Source of the DNA: Symsagittifera roscoffensis
Taxonomy: Eukaryota; Xenacoelomorpha; Acoela; Convolutidae
NCBI RefSeq assembly: GCF_963678635.1
Contig: NC_087070.1
Location: 22,805,419-22,869,418, forward strand
Direction: 5' to 3'
Length of the DNA stretch: 64,000 nt
The notes under the pieces were generated by a model that made no database searches, was not told the DNA's origin, and was given only the letters and a program-made list of their open reading frames with translations. Positions 32,342-44,575 of this stretch are shown piece by piece. Position 1 is the stretch's first letter, and the number at the start of each line of letters is the position of its first letter. A program made the translations under genes and the position numbers.

Positions 32342-33313
32342 ATGAGTCAAAATGAAGAAAGCGAAGATGAAAACTCCATTCTTCCATTTTTAATCAACTC
32401 ACTCACTGATGACAGAGGACAAACACAATTTTGTCAAAATTTAATCGTAAATTCATTTGGAAAAGGAACTAGTCCATGTAGAGCAGAATTTACAGAAGTA
32501 AAAATCAAAAGACAAATTATCGATCACTATTTAAAGAGAATATTTAATATAACACAACAGTACAGAATCTATACCATAGAAATAAAATCACTAAGTAAGT
32601 TTCATGGTAGATATCTACTTCAAACAGACGACGTAGATATAGAATTTTCAAGAATATTCACAGAATACATGAAAAATCTACAACATCAAAACTCACAAAG
32701 AGCGAATTCTCAATTCACTAACGATGTATTTTCAATAATCTATAGTTATCCATCTATAAACAGAAAAAAAAACAGAATCTCAAGGAATTTCACTAGACAC
32801 ACAACTGTAAGACAAGAAATTGCAAAATTCTCCAAATTTTTGAACACAATCCGTGAAAATTTAACCAGAAACGAAGTTTCCTAGAATGTTAAGAATGATT
32901 TACAAGAAATCTTAGCATGGTTTCTCATTGATCATTTCACACATAAAATTGACTTAATCTCACAAGCAAGAAAAAATTTTAGACTTGAAAATTCTACTGA
33001 TGACACTGTCTTAGTAGAACAATCAGATTTTGTTTGGGAACCCGAATGGTCTCATCCACTATTCCTGAACATACCAACATATATTTCAAGTCAAGCAATA
33101 AGCACAATTTCTATTAACAAAGATTACGTTAAAGTATATCCACTCACAATTGACGCAACATCTTTAGACTATAATTCAATTCTACCCGATAGACTAGGAA
33201 ATAATAGTTTTAACTCAACCCTCATACAACAAGAAAAACTAAATGGGACTAGAAATTTTACACAACAAGATATTCAAACAGCATCACATTTCGCAAATGA
33301 AGAAATAGTTTAA
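32342..33313 (+). pseudogene. Retroelement N-terminal gag-like frame, one stop
   Basis: ATG 32342 (MSQNEESEDENSIL) opens a frame that continues past an in-frame TAG at 32882-32884 to a TAA at 33311-33313, about 323 codons. It is mostly helical and polar, with basic segments (INRKKNRISRNFTRHTT). It lies directly upstream of the capsid-like region, so a matrix-like gag domain or a separate leader protein is possible. No motif proves it. Its 3' end (from 33162) is repeated after the captured Polinton piece. Confidence 0.4.
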
Positions 33314-33964
33314 ACAGTAACAACGACAACACAGCAAAGCATCCAAATACATCCAATCTTTCACCAATACATCCAAATCTTACAACTCTGCTATTTCTGA
33401 CCCAACTGACAATGACGATTTCGAAAAATGGATGCCATTTTTTGAAGATCGTCAACAGCCAGTGTAGTGGGATTGTGACGATTTCCTAGATGGGGTGTCT
33501 GAAGAATTCGCTAACATTCAAAACGTTGATTTGGACCATCCGGAAATTGATGATGAATACTCTGAGGATAGTTTTGCTGTTGAGAACACACAATCACATC
33601 GCTCGCTTCGACAACTGATGGACCAGGTCAATAGCAGTTGGCAAACTCCAGACCCCGGTCTGATTCGGGCAGCAGAAACCAACGACAGTGATATTGATAG
33701 CGGGGATATCGCGGATCTGGAGGCCAATACTTCCGATCTTTAAACTATAATTCAATTCTACCCGATAGACTAGGAAATAATAGTTTAAACTCAACCCTCA
33801 TACAACAAGAAAAACTAAATGGAACTAGAAATCTTACACAACAAGATATTCAAACAGCATCACATTTCGCAAATGAAGAAATAGTTTAAACAGTAACAAC
33901 GACAACACAGCAAAGCATCCAAATACATCCAATCTTTCACCAATACATCCAAATCTTACAACTC
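33162..33964 (+). repeat. 227-bp retroelement direct repeat enclosing a 350-bp Polinton fragment
   Basis: Retroelement copies at 33162-33388 and 33738-33964 have equal length and about four differences by my reading. Between them, 33388-33737 matches 30941-31290 of the Polinton PolB tail with about four differences and no indels, including the same TAG (CAGCCAGTGTAGTGGG). Junctions share only one or two bases. The fragment is in the same orientation as PolB. Confidence 0.93.
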
Positions 33965-34497
33965 GAAGACCCAAAAATCCAACATTACCACAGGTAACAT
34001 TACAATCTACGGTTAAACCCTCCGTTCTTCCAAAATATTCGCAAATGGATTACCAAACGTTTAGACCAACGACGAAACCAACGACGAAACCAACGCAAAA
34101 ACAAAGAAAATTCACTAGAAATAATTTTGCAGAACATAATTATAACTATGTAAATAGACCACAAACAACTAAACCCCCTCGTGCAAACACACAAAATCAT
34201 TCATTTTCGCAAAGAAAAAATTTCCAACAACCATCATCAAACTCAATAAATTTTAATGATTACCCACAAATTTCACAAGACCAAAGTGAAAAGTATCCAT
34301 TTTTTTAGCAAAACAAAACTAATAAACAGCAAAATAGAAATAGACATCAAACACCTTTTTATACACCTAACTAACTTTCATCAGATAATGAAGATTATTA
34401 TAACAAAAATAATCCATAGTTTTGTCAAAACCAAAGACTTCACTCTTACCACGTAAACCAACCAGATAATTTTGAAGCATATACACAAAAACAACAT

Positions 34498-35380
34498 ATG
34501 CGACAACCTAGACCAAATCTAGCAACACAAATTAATAAATTTTATTCACAAAACCTAGTTATTACAGATTCTTATCAACCAATGCAAATGCAAAATGAAA
34601 TCCCGCTACCCTATTACTCACAACAACATGAAATAACAAAGAGTCAACTTTCAAATTTTTCACAAATGCGAAATACCGCAGAAGCACTTCAAATGACTAT
34701 GAATCCATACCTAATGGCTGGATCGTCAATAACATCAAACAAGCCTTTAATGTTATTTACAGGTACAGACCCTGAATATTTTGTAGAAGATTATTTAAAT
34801 GCAGTCACAGCTAATTTAATCTTAAATATAGGACCTGAACCAATAAATACACCACTTCAGCAAAATTGGATACATAGATGCACAGCGTTAATACAAACCA
34901 CACTTGATGGCGCAGCTCAAAAATAGTTTTCAGTTTTACCTATAGATATAAAATCTGATTGGAAAAGATTCACACAAGAATTTTCAAAAATGTTTGATTC
35001 AGAAAGAAACAAACAACTTTAAAGAATTTATTGCAACGAAATTCGTAGACTACCAAATGAAACAATCAAACAATGAGCAGTAAGGATCGAAAAGTTAGTC
35101 CGCAAAGCATATTCACTTAACACTCATGATTATGAAAACACAAAAATGACAGAGATTTTATTCATGACTCTAACACCTCAATTACGAAAAATAGCAATGA
35201 AATAACGAGCATCACATCCTTCATCAATTCGAGAACCAGGTTTAGATTTTAGAAAACTAGTTGATATCACTATGAAATGGAAGAAACAGAAAATTTCAAA
35301 CTACAATTTCACAGAAATCACTATGAAATGGAAGAAACAGAAAATTTCAAACTACAATTTGTCAACAATATTCAAACCAT
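34498..35380 (+). pseudogene. gag: Retroelement gag capsid region, broken
   Basis: The first frame (34498-34926) has PLMLFTGTDPEYFVEDYLNA and TPLQQNWIHRCTALIQ, which suit the N-terminal part of a gypsy-type capsid. The same frame continues after TAG with DWKRFTQEFSKMF, an ETIKQ helix and SLNTHDYENTKMTEILFM, crossing several stops. A preceding Asn/Thr/Pro-rich frame at 34045-34308 is probably a spacer. Frames to about 35380 include a short tandem duplication (ATCACTATGAAATGGAAGAA occurs twice near 35266 and 35319). Confidence 0.65.
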
Positions 35381-35479
35381 TCAACGCAAATAAATAATAT
35401 ACACAACTCAGATATAGATTTATCAGAAAAAAATCACAGAAATTTTGAATGTATACGAGAAAAATCCAAGATTTAAAGG

Positions 35480-36213
35480 TAAACCATAATTCAAAAAATG
35501 GTGTAACCATTGCCGAAGATACGGACATAGCATTGTTAAATATAGACAAAAAAAACAATACAATCAGAATAAACCACAAAAGTACAAAGAACCAAACAAA
35601 TCATTTTATCAATTTTTTGAAAAAAAAACCAAAATTTACCAAATAAGAATACTCACAGCAAAAATAGTTCTGAAAAACCACTTCCAAACAGTTCAAATTG
35701 TTCAAGAAATTAATAACCTCACAACTCTAATTACAGAGGCAGATCACCGGAACAAAGAAACTCATGTAATTTCTCACAAAACAGATATAGTCGAGCAAAT
35801 AGTCGAAATACTCAGTATCGAAATAACTATTCACAATCAAACTCAAACAGACCAGATTGTTCGTTTAATACCAGTTCCCATTCACACTCTAGGAATAGAC
35901 ACTATTCAAGTGATAGATCAAGAAATTCATCGTACAATAGACAAAGGAGTCATTCTAACAATAGGAAAAGAAGCTACTCAAATAATCGAAATCAACGATA
36001 TCAAAACAATAGATCACGAGATTATTCAATCAAGAGATCAAATCACCAAAGATCTAACTACAACAATTATCAAAATTGATCACGAGATAACTCACAAAAT
36101 AGGAATTCAAATTATAACAATAGACAAAGAAACTACTCTCAATCACCTAATATGAATAATACACGGTATCCTGATTCTCAAAACAAATATAGAAGCAAAA
36201 CACCAAAATATTA
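35480..36213 (+). pseudogene. Retroelement nucleocapsid region, decayed zinc knuckle and Asn/Arg/Ser-rich tail
   Basis: A knuckle-like WCNHCRRYGHSIVKY (about 35498-35542) keeps CxxC and His of a CCHC motif but lacks the last Cys. It is followed by a long Asn/Arg/Ser-rich stretch (for example SRNRHYSSDRSRNSSYNR) spread over different frames to about 36213. This composition is normal for RNA-binding tails of gag proteins. Confidence 0.55.
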
Positions 36214-36364
36214 AGGACAAATAAATCAAGTACAAACAACTGAAGAAACCAATGCAGACACCCCTGGTATTGTTAATACAAAAAGTACTGAATTACAGTT
36301 AAATCACCTCAATTGCGAATCTACAGACAGTGAAAGCGATACAGAAAACACAATTTTAGTCAAC

Positions 36365-37522
36365 ATGATAGAAGTTGAAAATGACTATGAAGCTGTTACG
36401 TACGAACAACCATTTCATTCACGTGTCTATGAAAATCAATTAGAACTTCTTTTAGATTATTACAATAGACCTAGAAGTAAAAACATACCAAAAGAGCGAG
36501 AAACAAATGAAGCAACGACATTACACGAACCTGAAAAAGAACAAATACCATGTTCTAGTACAAATCACTTCTACCAAAACATACCAAAAGAACATCCAAA
36601 AGAAAAAAATTTGGACAATCCCATTTCTCCTAGAAAGCCCAAAAAGTAAAGATTTTCATCCACCAGACCTTGAAATAGATTTTTTGATAGACTCTGGAGC
36701 AGAATCGAATATCATTAATATTTTAACCTGGAATGAAATTAAAAATTTACATCCAAAATTAACACCTTTGAAAACAACCAGTAGACTAGCAACAGCACAA
36801 GGCTCAACTTTAACAAACTACGGAAAAATCCAACTTTCTCTGTTTCCACTAAAACAATGGAACAAAACAAACTCTTAAATGAACTGTTTAAACAAACCTT
36901 CCACATCACAGATATAAAACACAATATCATTGGAATTTCATTCATCATTAAATACATACCAAATATCAATATATTAGACAGCAAAATTAATATAAAAGAT
37001 AAATATACAAGAATGCATAACACCGCTTTAACATTCTTCCAAAGAATAAACAAACAACCACCATTTATCTCAAAATTTTACCCCATTTACAATAAAGAAA
37101 GAAAACATCTTAAACCACTCTCAGGATACATTTCTGAATTTCCGATTAAACGAGTTCATCAATTTGACAAAAATCAAAATAGACAACACCTCTGTATGTC
37201 TGACCTTGAATTTAGACCAATTCACAATTTCTTTAGAGTAACAATTTCATCCATAAAATACAAGAAAAACTCCAACTCAGACATTATTTCTCTACATGTA
37301 AACAACAATTCACCATATACAATAACCCTACCTCTACGACTCGTAGCATATTGTGAAACTAATGCAACAACTTCTCCTACAAAAGAAGTAGCATATAGAG
37401 TAAATAATATATTACAACTATTAGTTATATGTCAATCAACAATTCTTGATGAAGAATTATCGATAAATAATGTAATGAGCAACGAAAAAAGGAACACAGA
37501 CTATTTCACAAAAACACCTTAA
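36365..37522 (+). pseudogene. Retroelement aspartic protease and linker, frameshifted
   Basis: A retropepsin active-site motif lies in EIDFLIDSGAESNIINILTW (about 36673-36732), in the frame 36507-36878. The flap region and C-terminal part continue in another frame from 36857 (KQTFHITDIKHNIIGISFI). That frame stays open to 37522 and leads into RT. The protease would cut gag-pol. Two frames are needed, so this copy is inactive as read. Confidence 0.7.
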
Positions 37523-37579
37523 TTCAAACCATTATTCAAAAAATCATACTGTACATCAGAACAACAAAACTTCTTAACA

Positions 37580-38500
37580 ATGTTCAATTTTCAACACTCT
37601 CAAATAAAACAGAATGATTTTGAAAAATTAGCCGATTTATTATTAAGATACCCAACAGTTAATGCCACATCTAAATTCGACGTTGGAAAAATGAATTCAC
37701 TACTACGTCTAACCTTGAAACCTGATGCAGTTTTCAAAAAACAAAGGGCAAGCAAAGTACCAATCCACTTATATGACAAAGTTAATAGATTAGTTGACAT
37801 TCTAGAACAAAACGAACTCATATCTCCAGTAAATAAAGAAGAACAACCAAAAGAAACACCTTTATTAACCCTGTTATTATTCTAGCCGAAGGAGAATCAC
37901 TAAAAAAAGTTCTAGACGCTAGATATCTCAATTCACTCATTGATGAATCTGAATGTAATTGGCCTATAGAACCAATTTAAGTAATTCTAACAAAAAGAAA
38001 CGGTAAATATTTCACAACCGCAGACATGAATAGTGCATATAATCAATTGCCACTAGATGAACAATCACGACGACTAGCACAATTTGTTATCGGAAATCAA
38101 CAATACGAATTCAATAGATTATTCTATGGCATATCAATAAGACCAGCAGCTTTCTCATCATTTATGAGTAAAATTTTTAGACCACTTATACTCAAGAAAA
38201 ATGCAATCACAAACCAAAGATGAAATGTTCGCAGTTCTAGAAAAATATCATCAAATATTATAGAAGGAAAACATGAAAGCAGCCTCAGACAAATCAAGTT
38301 TTTTCCTAACACGCGTAAAATTTCGTGGACACATTATAGAGAAAAACACTATAACCCCATTGAATTCACGCATAGATGCAATCCAAAAACTCCAGCCACC
38401 TACAACCAAAAAGAAAATCCAAGAATTCCTTGGAATGTTAAACTTCTTAAATAAATATGTATATAAAATGCAGTTAGACTTAAGTCCATTCCATAACATT
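37580..38500 (+). pseudogene. Retroelement reverse transcriptase, broken, YxDD motif not seen
   Basis: The N-terminal part has KMNSLLRLTLKPDAVFKK and VNRLVDILEQNELISPV. After frame changes the palm region shows FTTADMNSAYNQLPLDEQSR and FNRLFYGISIRPAAFSSFM, as in gypsy-type RT. The expected YxDD box should follow near 38190-38215, but the sequence passes from KIFRPLI to unrelated codons, so it appears deleted or garbled. The connection region resumes as SSFFLTRVKFRGHIIEKN and EFLGMLNFLNKYVYK. Confidence 0.8.
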
Positions 38501-39123
38501 CTTAGACAACAAATTAATTTTGAGTGGACAACAGAAGATCAAACACTATTTGAAGAAATCAAAAAATTTCTCAACGAAAAAATTTCAAACACAATTGCAG
38601 ATCCCAATCAACCATTTTATGCAATGTGCGATGCTTCAATTTTTGGCATCGGTGCAGCATTACTACAATCTCACAATGGAACAAAAAAATGAATCACATA
38701 TCAGCAAATCCTAGCCTATATACACAAGCTGAATTACGACTCTCTGCTCTTATGAGAGAATGCACAGCCATAATATATACTCTTACAGAATATGAATTTT
38801 TGATGCTTTGATCAAAACATCCAACAGTTTTGTTTACGGATCACAAACCTATTATATTTTTTTTTATACAAAAATCAAATGCAAACCATAACGTTTACAG
38901 ATTTCATTTAATTTTAATGAAATTTCCAAACGTACACATAGTATGGACAGCAGGAAAAAACCTTGCACCACCTGATACTCTTAGTAGAAATACACCACCT
39001 GAACTACTAACAAGAAAAACAACAGTTGAAATACCACAAAAAATAAAATTCTATCTCGCTAAAGATAAAATTTCACCACGAATGGAATGTAAAAATGCAG
39101 TAAATGTAAATATGATAAAATAA
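38501..39123 (+). pseudogene. Retroelement RNase H region, broken
   Basis: Continues from RT with WTTEDQTLFEEIKKFLNEK and FYAMCDASIFGIGAALLQS, the first RNase H-like acidic motif. After frame changes, LFTDHKPIIFFF-type and NVYRFHLILMKFPNVHIVW with AGKNLAPPDTLSRN mark the end of the domain. At least three frames are used. Confidence 0.75.
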
Positions 39124-39266
39124 ATATATCCGGACCGTTACTAAAATATTCAAAAAACACAATAAACCAAGTTGTTAATCTTCATGACCCACTTGATACA
39201 ATACCCCTATCAAAGATAGAAATAGAAAACATTTTTCTATCTACAACAGCAAAAATTACACTAGAA

Positions 39267-40970
39267 TTGTTACAAAATTATCAAAACCTCGACCCAGTCA
39301 TCAGACAAATAAAATCATGGCACAAATATAAAACTAAACCAACCAAAGCTGATACCACAATCTTAGGAAACAAAACACTCCTTAGATACTTCAGAAAATT
39401 CAAAAATACCACTATAAATGAAAACACAGATATTTTAAAATACCAAACACCTAATGTTTGAGTACCTTGTCGACCTTTAAGTATGATGTTAATAGCATTC
39501 AATACTTCACATACTCTACACACTAAAGGACATTCAGGATCAGAAAAGACATACTCTAACTTTATTCAAAACTTATATCTCCCAAATGCACCAATTTAGA
39601 TTAAAGTATTATGCAACGATTGTATAATATGCCAAATAAATAAACCCTACGCAAATCAAAAACAAATTGCAGAAAAACAAGATTTTAAAGGACAGAGTTT
39701 TTATTTTAATCACAGAATATCATTTGACACAAAAGGACCAATTTCACCATCCTCAGAAGGAAACTCATATATAGTGGTCATTGTTGATGCATTTACGCAC
39801 TATGTAGCACTCAACCCAGTACCCCATTGTAATGCTTATTATGCATATACAACACTCTACGAACACTGGATAGCTAAATTCGGATTACCCGAAATACTAG
39901 TCACCGACAATGGCGCTGAATTTATTAACAACGAAATTATCATATTATGCCACCTATATAATTTTAAACATAAATCACGTACATCTCATGCACTTTGGAC
40001 AAATGGATTAGTCGAAGGTATGAACCGTTCTTTACAAGAATTTCTCAGATGTATCATTAATGGAAATGAAACGCGATATACCGAATGGTCAACAGATTTA
40101 AAATTTCTTCCCTTAGCATATAATTCACAAGTTACAACAACACTAGGAATGAAATATCACCATATGAAATTGTATTCAACCAAAAACCACGAAAACCAAT
40201 AATGTTTATAGCAAACGCCCATAAAAATGCACAAGGTTATTGTCAACCAAATAAAGATTCAATTTTACCACTACATACCCATGATGAAGACCACTTTCAT
40301 CATCCATAAATTTTAAAGTTAGCTTCTGGTACACACACCGAATGGATTTTAAATAGAGATAAAAAACACAATGAAATTTACCAAAAAATAACAAAAAAAT
40401 TGTTACAAAGACAATACATAAATAACCAAATCAATTCACACTTCACACCAGCTACAGATTTCAAAACCGGGACATTTTTTTTAAATTCCGAACTTCACAA
40501 CACAAAAAGGAATTTCCGAAAAACTACAACCATTCCGAAAAAGACAATATCAAATAATTGATAAACCCACTGATGTAACATACAAACTTACTGACTCAAG
40601 TAAAAAGGAAATTGTTCAGCATCGAAATAACCTATTACCCTACTATCCAAAAGAATACGCACTCCGTGAATTAACTCCATTATATTCTTTCACAGGTTTA
40701 AAAATTGTTGCAAACGATTCAGAAATTGAACAGAATCAAAACACTGACAAACATATGAATTCAAAACCGACCCAACAAAAAGAATTAGTTCACCAAACAT
40801 CTTCTAAACCAGAGACAAAAATATCTCAAAAAGAAAGAAAAAACAGGAAAAAAACAGAAAAAAAATTACCACAGGATTAAAACAAAAAATTTGAACATAG
40901 AGAATCATCACGACTTAGAAGCCAACCACAAAAAATTATAAAACATTCATTCCACAATCTAAAATATTGA
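39267..40970 (+). pseudogene. Retroelement integrase, broken
   Basis: A decayed HHCC zinc-binding part is visible (HTKGHSGSEKTYSNF, then CNDCIICQ, about 39520-39640). The catalytic core in 39774-40202 and just upstream has Asp in ISFDTKGPI, Asp in LVTDNGAEFIN and Glu in GLVEGMNRSLQEFL. The segment to about 40970 is polar and Lys/Asn-rich with stops and fits a C-terminal tail. Its motifs are of the gypsy/retroviral type and differ from the Polinton integrase. Confidence 0.8.
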
Positions 40971-41769
40971 AGAAAGTTGAGTTTCATAAACAACTTTAAT
41001 CTCAATTAACATTTTGATCTTCTATTTAATCATTTCAAACATAAACATTTTCACAATAACATGCTGAAAAACATTTGAACAGATCTAGTTCAAAATCAGC
41101 CAATAGAATTCCGAATCATCACCTTAATTATAGTAACACGACTTTTTTAGCCGACAAATATTCACCTCCAAGCATAACTATAACTATAACTTCAAGACCT
41201 CCGGGTCAAAAATAAGCAAATCGCTACAAAATGACAACTAAAACAAATACAATCTCAATATTACAACCCTACCCTATCAAGTAGTACAAAGATCAACAAA
41301 AATTTCCCAATCTAGACCTCAAAAACCCCACTAGCAAAAATATTAAATTAGCCTGAAGACCAAAAAGCACATGATCATTTTTTACCCTAAAACACAAATA
41401 ATTCATAGATACTCCAAACATTCCATAAATAAAAACAACACCAGGAAGATCTCCCCGACACCATAAAATAACCCCTTAACAATATTTGCCAAAACCCAAC
41501 CCACTTGTCAAAAAATCATTAAAATAAATTAATCCGACCACACTCGAATTTAGCCCCAAAATTTTTTTTAAAATTCGACAAAACAAATCATTTCTTAAAT
41601 GCTTCTTTCTGCGCGGTCGATAAACTTAAACAAATATTTTCAATTTTTCTCATAAAACTTTCTAATTTTCTAAAATTTTTCATAATATTTTTAACTGATA
41701 CCTTAGAAACCTTAATAAATGTTTTAATAATTTTTTCAACCTTATTCTATTTTTTATTCCCTATTCGAA

Positions 41770-41825
<56 letters not shown>

Positions 41826-41877
41826 TTCCACAATCCTTGATAACCTCCTCAGGTACGATAATTCAATAACTATTTAA
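40971..41877. other. AT-rich retroelement spacer with a (TA)n microsatellite
   Basis: No gene is supported. A perfect TA dinucleotide tract of about 52 bp lies at 41771-41822. The region separates pol from the accessory and env frames. Confidence 0.7.
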
Positions 41878-42066
41878 ATGCTTCGAAACCTATTTTGTAG
41901 AACCGATGTTTTTCTACTATTCATAATTTTTCTCACATTTTTACCATCATTCAAAATGACAATATGCAAATGTATAAAAAAGGCAATAATCACATTCGCA
42001 TTAGCAACCATTCTTTTATTTCTTTTTATTGAACAATACTATAGTAAACATAAATTTTCATTATAA
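41878..42066 (+). CDS. Short hydrophobic retroelement frame
   Basis: 62 codons with two hydrophobic segments (VFLLFIIFLTFLPSF and ITFALATILLFLFI) around a KCIKKA turn. Possibly an accessory membrane peptide, or a decayed signal/anchor piece. It could also be a chance frame in AT-rich DNA, where hydrophobic codons are common. Confidence 0.3.
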   Translation: MLRNLFCRTDVFLLFIIFLTFLPSFKMTICKCIKKAIITFALATILLFLFIEQYYSKHKFSL

Positions 42067-42766
42067 AAAATTCCACTCTGGAAAAATTTCCATAATTGCT
42101 AATCAACAACCCCCACACCAGTCCCCACCGACAACATCCCAAGAAGACCCAACAGCATCAACGAATACCCAATATCCCCAATCATCCACACGCATTACTT
42201 TCCAAGACAATCCATATACTTTTGAAAAAAGACACGCACATTTATCCGAACCATTAGAACCAGTTGTTCGCCAAGCACCTCTGAGCGAACCACAATACGG
42301 ACCAACATATAACATATACCCCCCACATCTACAACAAAATTTTTACAGAGTAAGACACATTAGCCAAAACCAAAATACACTTGAAATGAATAGACAAATT
42401 ATACATCCAAGACAAAACGGAAATTTTCAAACTCCCAGAGTTCATTATAATATACCTCAGTCACCAACACCACATCCTTTAGACCTTTCTAGTAGCACAC
42501 TACCAGATACTCCCCCAACTGCTTCACAACAAAGCACTTCAAATATTCCATCAGACTACTTAGGTTCAACTCCCACATCAGAACAAATTCTAGAAAACCC
42601 TTTTAATCCCCCGACAACTACAGAACGTCTTCCATATTGGGTAACGCACACCTACACTCAAGGTGAACCAAAATTAGTAAGCGACCCAATTGAAGTTTCA
42701 TCTGATACAACACTATCAACATTACCAGAAAAATTTTCCCTTTGTTCAACACCTTCTTTAAGTTAA
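42029..42766 (+). CDS. Pro/Thr/Ser-rich retroelement frame, intact
   Basis: A 245-codon frame (from a TTG-like start; first ATG is further in) rich in Pro, Thr, Gln and Ser (QQPPHQSPPTTSQEDPT, SSSTLPDTPPTASQQSTS). It has no membrane segment and no recognised domain. It lies between pol and the env blocks, where some env-bearing elements carry accessory genes. Its length in such AT-rich, stop-prone sequence argues for past coding. Confidence 0.4.
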   Translation: MNNTIVNINFHYKKFHSGKISIIANQQPPHQSPPTTSQEDPTASTNTQYPQSSTRITFQDNPYTFEKRHAHLSEPLEPVVRQAPLSEPQYGPTYNIYPPHLQQNFYRVRHISQNQNTLEMNRQIIHPRQNGNFQTPRVHYNIPQSPTPHPLDLSSSTLPDTPPTASQQSTSNIPSDYLGSTPTSEQILENPFNPPTTTERLPYWVTHTYTQGEPKLVSDPIEVSSDTTLSTLPEKFSLCSTPSLS

Positions 42767-42835
42767 ATATCACCAACACTTTTTCCCTAAATTTCCCTAC
42801 AAATCTTGATTCACGATATCAGGAACAATCATCTA

Positions 42836-44575
42836 ATATTATACCACTACGATTAGATTGGAATACAATCGTAGCACCCCCGCCATTATTTGGTCAACAT
42901 CAAGAAAGTAGCAGACCACAAAACTGGTCACTTACAAAATAGACAAGATATCCACAAAGATATCCAGGAACATAACATCCAAATACTTCAACAAAATAGT
43001 CTCACACAAAAATTCGAAATTACAGTAGGACTGAATAACATTGTTCAACACCCATTTCTATTAGTTCCTCCAAATATAACAGCTCAATCTTTACCTCCCC
43101 CATTTATAACAACAGAAATAATATATAAATACTATAGATATACTAAAAAGACAATTGGATACATAACTTTTTATAACCTATACTCCGGATTATCATACAC
43201 ATGTATATTCTAAAAATATTCACATTTCAACACCTTCGTTTTCTTATTTTTTCCGAATCAAATCAAAATCCTTCTCCTCGTACAGGACCTCAGTATTTAC
43301 TAGTAACACACTACGATTGTGAAGAAAACGAAGAAAAAAAACACTACATAAATATGCTATCAATCAAGTAACACAATGTGAATCCGAACCACAAGCTATA
43401 GAAACCACAAATGTAATAGCTACGTTTTACTCAAAAGCCCGAGCAACAACACTAACAGGATACAAATTCAAAGCAACATTTTCCGAAAAGAAAGTACATT
43501 GTTCACAAGTTTCAAACGGAAATAAAAACAGATTAGACCACGAATCTTTTTACCAAAGTAACATCGGAAGATTATTACACCTCAGCCCTGAAGACTGTAA
43601 AAATGAACTAAAAAGACTAAACCTCACACCAAATAAAGGCACAAACAGAAAACTTGTATATTTTCAAATTTTTCCAGACTCAGCACATCAAGCCGAACCT
43701 GAAAAACAGCAAGGTCATATACGACTAGATACAAAACTTCCCTTCCATGGGGCACATCGAAGATTAACATATGATCTTCATGATAAAAATTGGAAACCAC
43801 ACATTGGATTAAATAATCCCTCAAATCGCAAAGCAGATACAAAAAATAAAGGATTCCAAGAAATAATTTTTTTCGGTTGGAAAATACAACCTGAAAAAGT
43901 AGAACTTACACGCGACTTAAAAGATGACACAATACTCTATCAAGGAATCAGACTCCCTTGCAAAAACGACCAAGGATATTGCGATCCTACAACACGCACA
44001 CAAGCAACCATTGTTTGGTTTCCCGAAGAAACCTGCACAATTTTTCAAGTAGCAAAATACACGCTAGAATGATTAAATTTCGCCAAAAATGGTTTACTGA
44101 ATCAGTCCCTTTTGAAGATGTAAACCCTGACCAAATTAGAACTACTAATCATAAATTTAGACCATTGACAATATAGAGAATAAGTTAACACGTTTCCAAA
44201 TATACCCAGAAACAGAACTCGCATGCAAATACAACAAACCACTTTACAAAACACAATCTTCAGAAACTCTTGTCGAATACAAAGAGGGTTTCGACATGGA
44301 AACAGGCAAACTAATTATACACCAAATGGCTACATCTCACTCATATACTGATGAAAACTCATACGTTTCAGTAAAATTTCAAAAAAATGCAGGAAAAACC
44401 GGTGGAAAACTAAAACCACAAGATACAGAAAGTACACGTTTCCAAAAAATATCACTCATTAACAGCACATATTTTGGCGCAATTCATTCTGACATACACT
44501 TAGAGATGAAATTAAACTACACAGTAGGTAGAATTTTTTGGAATACATTTTTGGAATACATCGTAGTGGTATAAT
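42836..44575 (+). pseudogene. env: Env block 1 of the retroelement, truncated
   Basis: The first of three head-to-tail blocks. It begins with a non-env part containing IVQHPFLLVPPNITAQSLPP. A hydrophobic stretch with stops near 43210-43320 follows, and then the envelope-like part, in several frames. Typical phrases are HCSQVSNGNKNRLDHESFYQ, LHLSPEDCKNELK, RLPCKNDQGYCDPTT and VWFPEETCTIFQVAKY. Conserved Cys positions suggest a secreted or surface glycoprotein ectodomain. The block stops before any C-terminal membrane anchor and joins block 2 at a palindrome. It contains several stops and frame changes. Confidence 0.65.
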
